DNA from: Mycolicibacterium septicum DSM 44393
GTDB lineage: Bacteria; Actinomycetota; Actinomycetes; Mycobacteriales; Mycobacteriaceae
Direction: 5' to 3'
Length of the DNA stretch: 64,000 nt
NCBI RefSeq assembly: GCF_000455325.1
Contig: NZ_HG322953.1
Span: 297,329-361,328, forward strand
In this document: in pieces, positions 61,939-64,000 of the stretch
Layout: every line of letters begins with the position of its first letter
Numbering within the stretch: position 1 is the stretch's first letter
Made by a program: the position numbers and the translations under genes
Notes under the pieces: model-generated
Seen by the model: the letters and a program-made list of their open reading frames with translations, nothing else
What the model was told of the DNA's origin: nothing
The model's database searches: none

Positions 61939-62943
61939 GTGGCGCACCGATACAAGGTCCGTGAGATCGCTCAGCAGTGTGGTTTGAGCGAGGCCACGGT
62001 GGACCGGGTGCTCAACGACCGCCCGGGCGTGCGGGACAACACCCGGGCCGAGGTGCGCCAGGCGATCGCGGATCTGGACAAGCAACGGGCGCAGTTGCGG
62101 CTCAACGGGCGCCGCTACCTGATCGACGTGGTCATGCAGACCCCCCAACGGTTCTCCGATGCGTTCCGGGCCGCCGTCGAGGCCGAATTGCCCACGTTCG
62201 CCCCGGCCATGCTGCGGGCTCGCTTCCATCTCTGGGAGTCCGGCTCAACTGCCCAGATGGTCGACACGTTGGCGGGCATCCGCAGCAGCCACGGGGTGGT
62301 GCTCAAGGCGGCCGACGAACCCGAGGTGGCCGAGGCCGTCGACCACCTCGTCGCCGCCGGGGTTCCGGTGGTGACGTACACGACCGACATCCCCACCAGC
62401 GCCCGCAGTGCATACGTCGGCATCGACAACCACGGAGCCGGTGCGACGGCGGCCTACCTGATCGAGCAATGGCTGGGCCCCACCGACTCCGAGGTGCTGA
62501 TCACCCTGAGCCGCACGGTGTTTCGTGGTGAGGGCGAGCGTGAGGTGGGATTCCGGTCGGGGCTGCGCGGTTCCGGTCGCGCGGTCGTCGAGGTCACCGA
62601 CAGCGACGGCATCGACGCGACCAACGAACGGCTGGTGCTCGACGCGCTCAAGCGTCACCCGTCCGTGGAGGCGGTCTATTCACCCGGAGGCGGAAACGCC
62701 GCCACGGTGGCGGCGTTCGAGAAGCTCGGACGAGAGTGCCGGGTGTTCGTCGCCCACGACCTCGATGTGGACAACCGCAGGCTGCTGCGGGAAGGCAGGA
62801 TCTCGGTGGTCCTGCACAACGATCTCCGGGCCGACGCGCGACTGGCGATGCGGCTGATCCTGCAGCAACACGGCGCACTGCCGGGCGAGCCGGTCCGCCC
62901 CGTGCCCATTCAGGTGATCACGCCGTACAACCTGCCGGCGTGA
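61939..62943 (+). CDS. LacI-family transcriptional regulator
   Basis: A 334-residue regulator. The N-terminal LacI HTH and hinge helix (YKVREIAQQCGLSEATVDRVLNDRPGVRDNTRAEVRQAI) is followed by a type 1 periplasmic-binding-like effector domain (YLIDVVMQTPQRFSDAFRAAVE, then GVPVVTYTTDIPTSARSAYVGIDNHGAGATAAYLIEQ). The GTG at 61939 has GGAG eight bases upstream. It is divergent from the PhyH-led operon, so it probably senses the sugar or cyclitol substrate of that pathway. Confidence 0.9.
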   Translation: MAHRYKVREIAQQCGLSEATVDRVLNDRPGVRDNTRAEVRQAIADLDKQRAQLRLNGRRYLIDVVMQTPQRFSDAFRAAVEAELPTFAPAMLRARFHLWESGSTAQMVDTLAGIRSSHGVVLKAADEPEVAEAVDHLVAAGVPVVTYTTDIPTSARSAYVGIDNHGAGATAAYLIEQWLGPTDSEVLITLSRTVFRGEGEREVGFRSGLRGSGRAVVEVTDSDGIDATNERLVLDALKRHPSVEAVYSPGGGNAATVAAFEKLGRECRVFVAHDLDVDNRRLLREGRISVVLHNDLRADARLAMRLILQQHGALPGEPVRPVPIQVITPYNLPA

Positions 62944-62953
62944 GCCATGCGGC

Positions 62954-63202
62954 TTATCCGGGCTCTGCGGTCGGGGCGGGTTGGGCCTTGACCGGTGGTG
63001 TGGCGGCGGGCGTGTCGGGCTGGGACGGCGGTGCGGATTGGGTCACGGTCTCGCCGAACTGCATGGTGGATTGGGCCGAGGGCACGGATATTCCGGGTGC
63101 GCCATCGGGCTGAGCGACCTGGACGCCGAGTACCGCCATGACGGCGGCGGCTGCCAGGCCGGCGGTACAGAGGAGGAGTTTCAGTCTCGAATCCATGCGC
63201 AT
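62954..63202 (-). CDS. small exported or membrane-anchored protein, 82 residues
   Basis: The N-terminus RMDSRLKLLLCTAGLAAAAVMAVLGVQVAQ is a signal peptide or anchor. The rest is a Pro/Ala/Thr/Gln-rich extracellular tail (SAPPSQPDTPAATPPVKAQP). A second ATG two codons in (63196) is equally good. Short proteins of this kind are common in mycobacteria. No function is known. It converges on the LacI-type gene with ten bases between stops. Confidence 0.6.
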   Translation of the reverse strand: MRMDSRLKLLLCTAGLAAAAVMAVLGVQVAQPDGAPGISVPSAQSTMQFGETVTQSAPPSQPDTPAATPPVKAQPAPTAEPG

Positions 63203-63372
63203 TTCGCACTACCCTTCGTCACAACATTGGCTATCTATGTGATTTGAATGCGAATCCCGCGAGAGGCATTCCGCCCCGCCCTCGATGTGAGGTGGATCAC
63301 ATTTTGATGTCGGGTCGGGGATCGGGCGGGGTCGGGGAGCGCGGTGATCGTCCAGACCGGGAGACTTCATCC

Positions 63373-64000
63373 ATGCCACGAGAGCTAGTCCCTGGGGTAA
63401 CCGTGCTCGGCAACCTCGCGATCGACATCATCAACGGGGCGCCGCCGAGCCCCGGGGGATGCGCATCGTTCGCGGGAGTGGCGCTGCAGGCGGCGGGCGG
63501 ACCCGGCCGGATCATCGCGATGGGCGCCGAACGTGATCACGCCCTGTTCGACGGGCTGCGCGCGCGGTTCGGGTCGCTGGTGCAGATCCTGCCCTCGGAA
63601 GTCACCAGTTCGTTCAGCCTCGACTACGACGACACCGATCACCGGCACATGGGTGTGCAGGCGATCGGCCCGGTGTGGACCGCCGCGGACATCGACGTGG
63701 CCGACCCGGCGACGACATGGGTGCACCTGGCCCCGTTACTACGCACCGATTTCCCGGCAGAGACGCTGGCCGCCCTCGCGGCGCGCGGCCATCGGGTCGC
63801 CTATGACGGGCAGGGCCTGGTGCGGGCCGACCGATTGGGGCCGCTGATCGAGGATCGCCACTTTCCCGCGGATCTGCTGGCCGATGTCGACATCCTCAAG
63901 CTTGCCGAGGACGAGGCGGTGATCGTCGCCGACGGTGCGTTCGACGCGTCGAGCGCGGAGCGACTCGGCGTCGCGGAGATCCTGGTGACCTACGGCTCGG
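63373..64000 (+). CDS. PfkB-family carbohydrate kinase, N-terminal part (runs off window)
   Basis: Open frame from the ATG at 63373 to the window end, about 209 residues seen. VTVLGNLAIDIINGAPPSPGG, then SFAGVALQAAGGPGRIIAMG is a PfkB N-terminal signature of the ribokinase-like fold. VHLAPLLRTDFP, VAYDGQGLVR and LKLAEDEAVIVADG follow the family layout. The ATP-binding GAGD motif lies beyond the window. It is close to the cyclitol operons and may phosphorylate a sugar or cyclitol intermediate, but this is not shown. Confidence 0.8.
   Translation, partial: MPRELVPGVTVLGNLAIDIINGAPPSPGGCASFAGVALQAAGGPGRIIAMGAERDHALFDGLRARFGSLVQILPSEVTSSFSLDYDDTDHRHMGVQAIGPVWTAADIDVADPATTWVHLAPLLRTDFPAETLAALAARGHRVAYDGQGLVRADRLGPLIEDRHFPADLLADVDILKLAEDEAVIVADGAFDASSAERLGVAEILVTYGS

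Overview
The window is high-GC actinobacterial chromosome and almost certainly comes from a fast-growing environmental mycobacterium (Mycolicibacterium type). The first 26 kb keeps the gene order of the M. tuberculosis Rv2476c-Rv2457c segment: NAD-glutamate dehydrogenase, thioesterase, Rv2474c-like protein, aglA, glbO, HNH protein, ctaJ, DUF5130, pepN, Rv2466c-like mycothiol nitroreductase, rpiB, nei2, lipP, tRNA-Gly, tRNA-Pro, tig, clpP1, clpP2, clpX. Mycothiol-dependent families and a deazaflavin-dependent oxidoreductase family support the same assignment. Lineage-specific insertions into this backbone include a cytosine permease, cytosine deaminase and 2OG-oxygenase operon (10.6-13.4 kb), a Na+/H+ antiporter and several secreted or lipoprotein genes.

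Layout. 1-26.4 kb: housekeeping backbone. 26.4-30.6 kb: fdhF-fdhD with a divergent LysR regulator. 30.7-32.9 kb: type III glutamine synthetase. 32.87-43.76 kb: a 10.9-kb integrative element bounded by a 17-bp direct repeat, the left copy being the last codons of the glutamine synthetase gene. It carries a tyrosine integrase, an excisionase-like HTH protein, a row of overlapping small unknown genes, an HNH nuclease, terminase large subunit, portal, scaffold-like protein, major capsid protein and two connector-like proteins. A terminator and one oppositely oriented membrane/coiled-coil cargo gene follow. No tail, tape-measure, baseplate or lysis gene is present. This is the gene content of a capsid-forming phage satellite, or a phiRv1/phiRv2-like element, rather than a full prophage.

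43.8-56.4 kb is a myo-inositol catabolism and uptake locus. The iolC, aldolase-like, iolB, iolD, iolE, iolG, iolH genes and a frameshifted TIM-barrel gene run leftward. A GntR regulator and a sugar ABC transporter (binding lipoprotein, permease, ATPase) run rightward. A 23-bp promoter/operator sequence occurs in opposite orientation in front of the two transcription units, pointing to co-regulation. 57.0-61.9 kb is a second, translationally coupled leftward operon: PhyH-type dioxygenase, two Gfo/Idh/MocA dehydrogenases and two TIM-barrel isomerases. It is divergent from a LacI-type regulator and probably handles a related cyclitol or a modified inositol. The window ends inside a PfkB-family kinase.

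Two genes (2015-2546 and 43883-44736) are interrupted by single-base changes in short C/G runs. These could be real pseudogenes or residual sequencing errors. All assignments come from reading the sequence; no database search was run.
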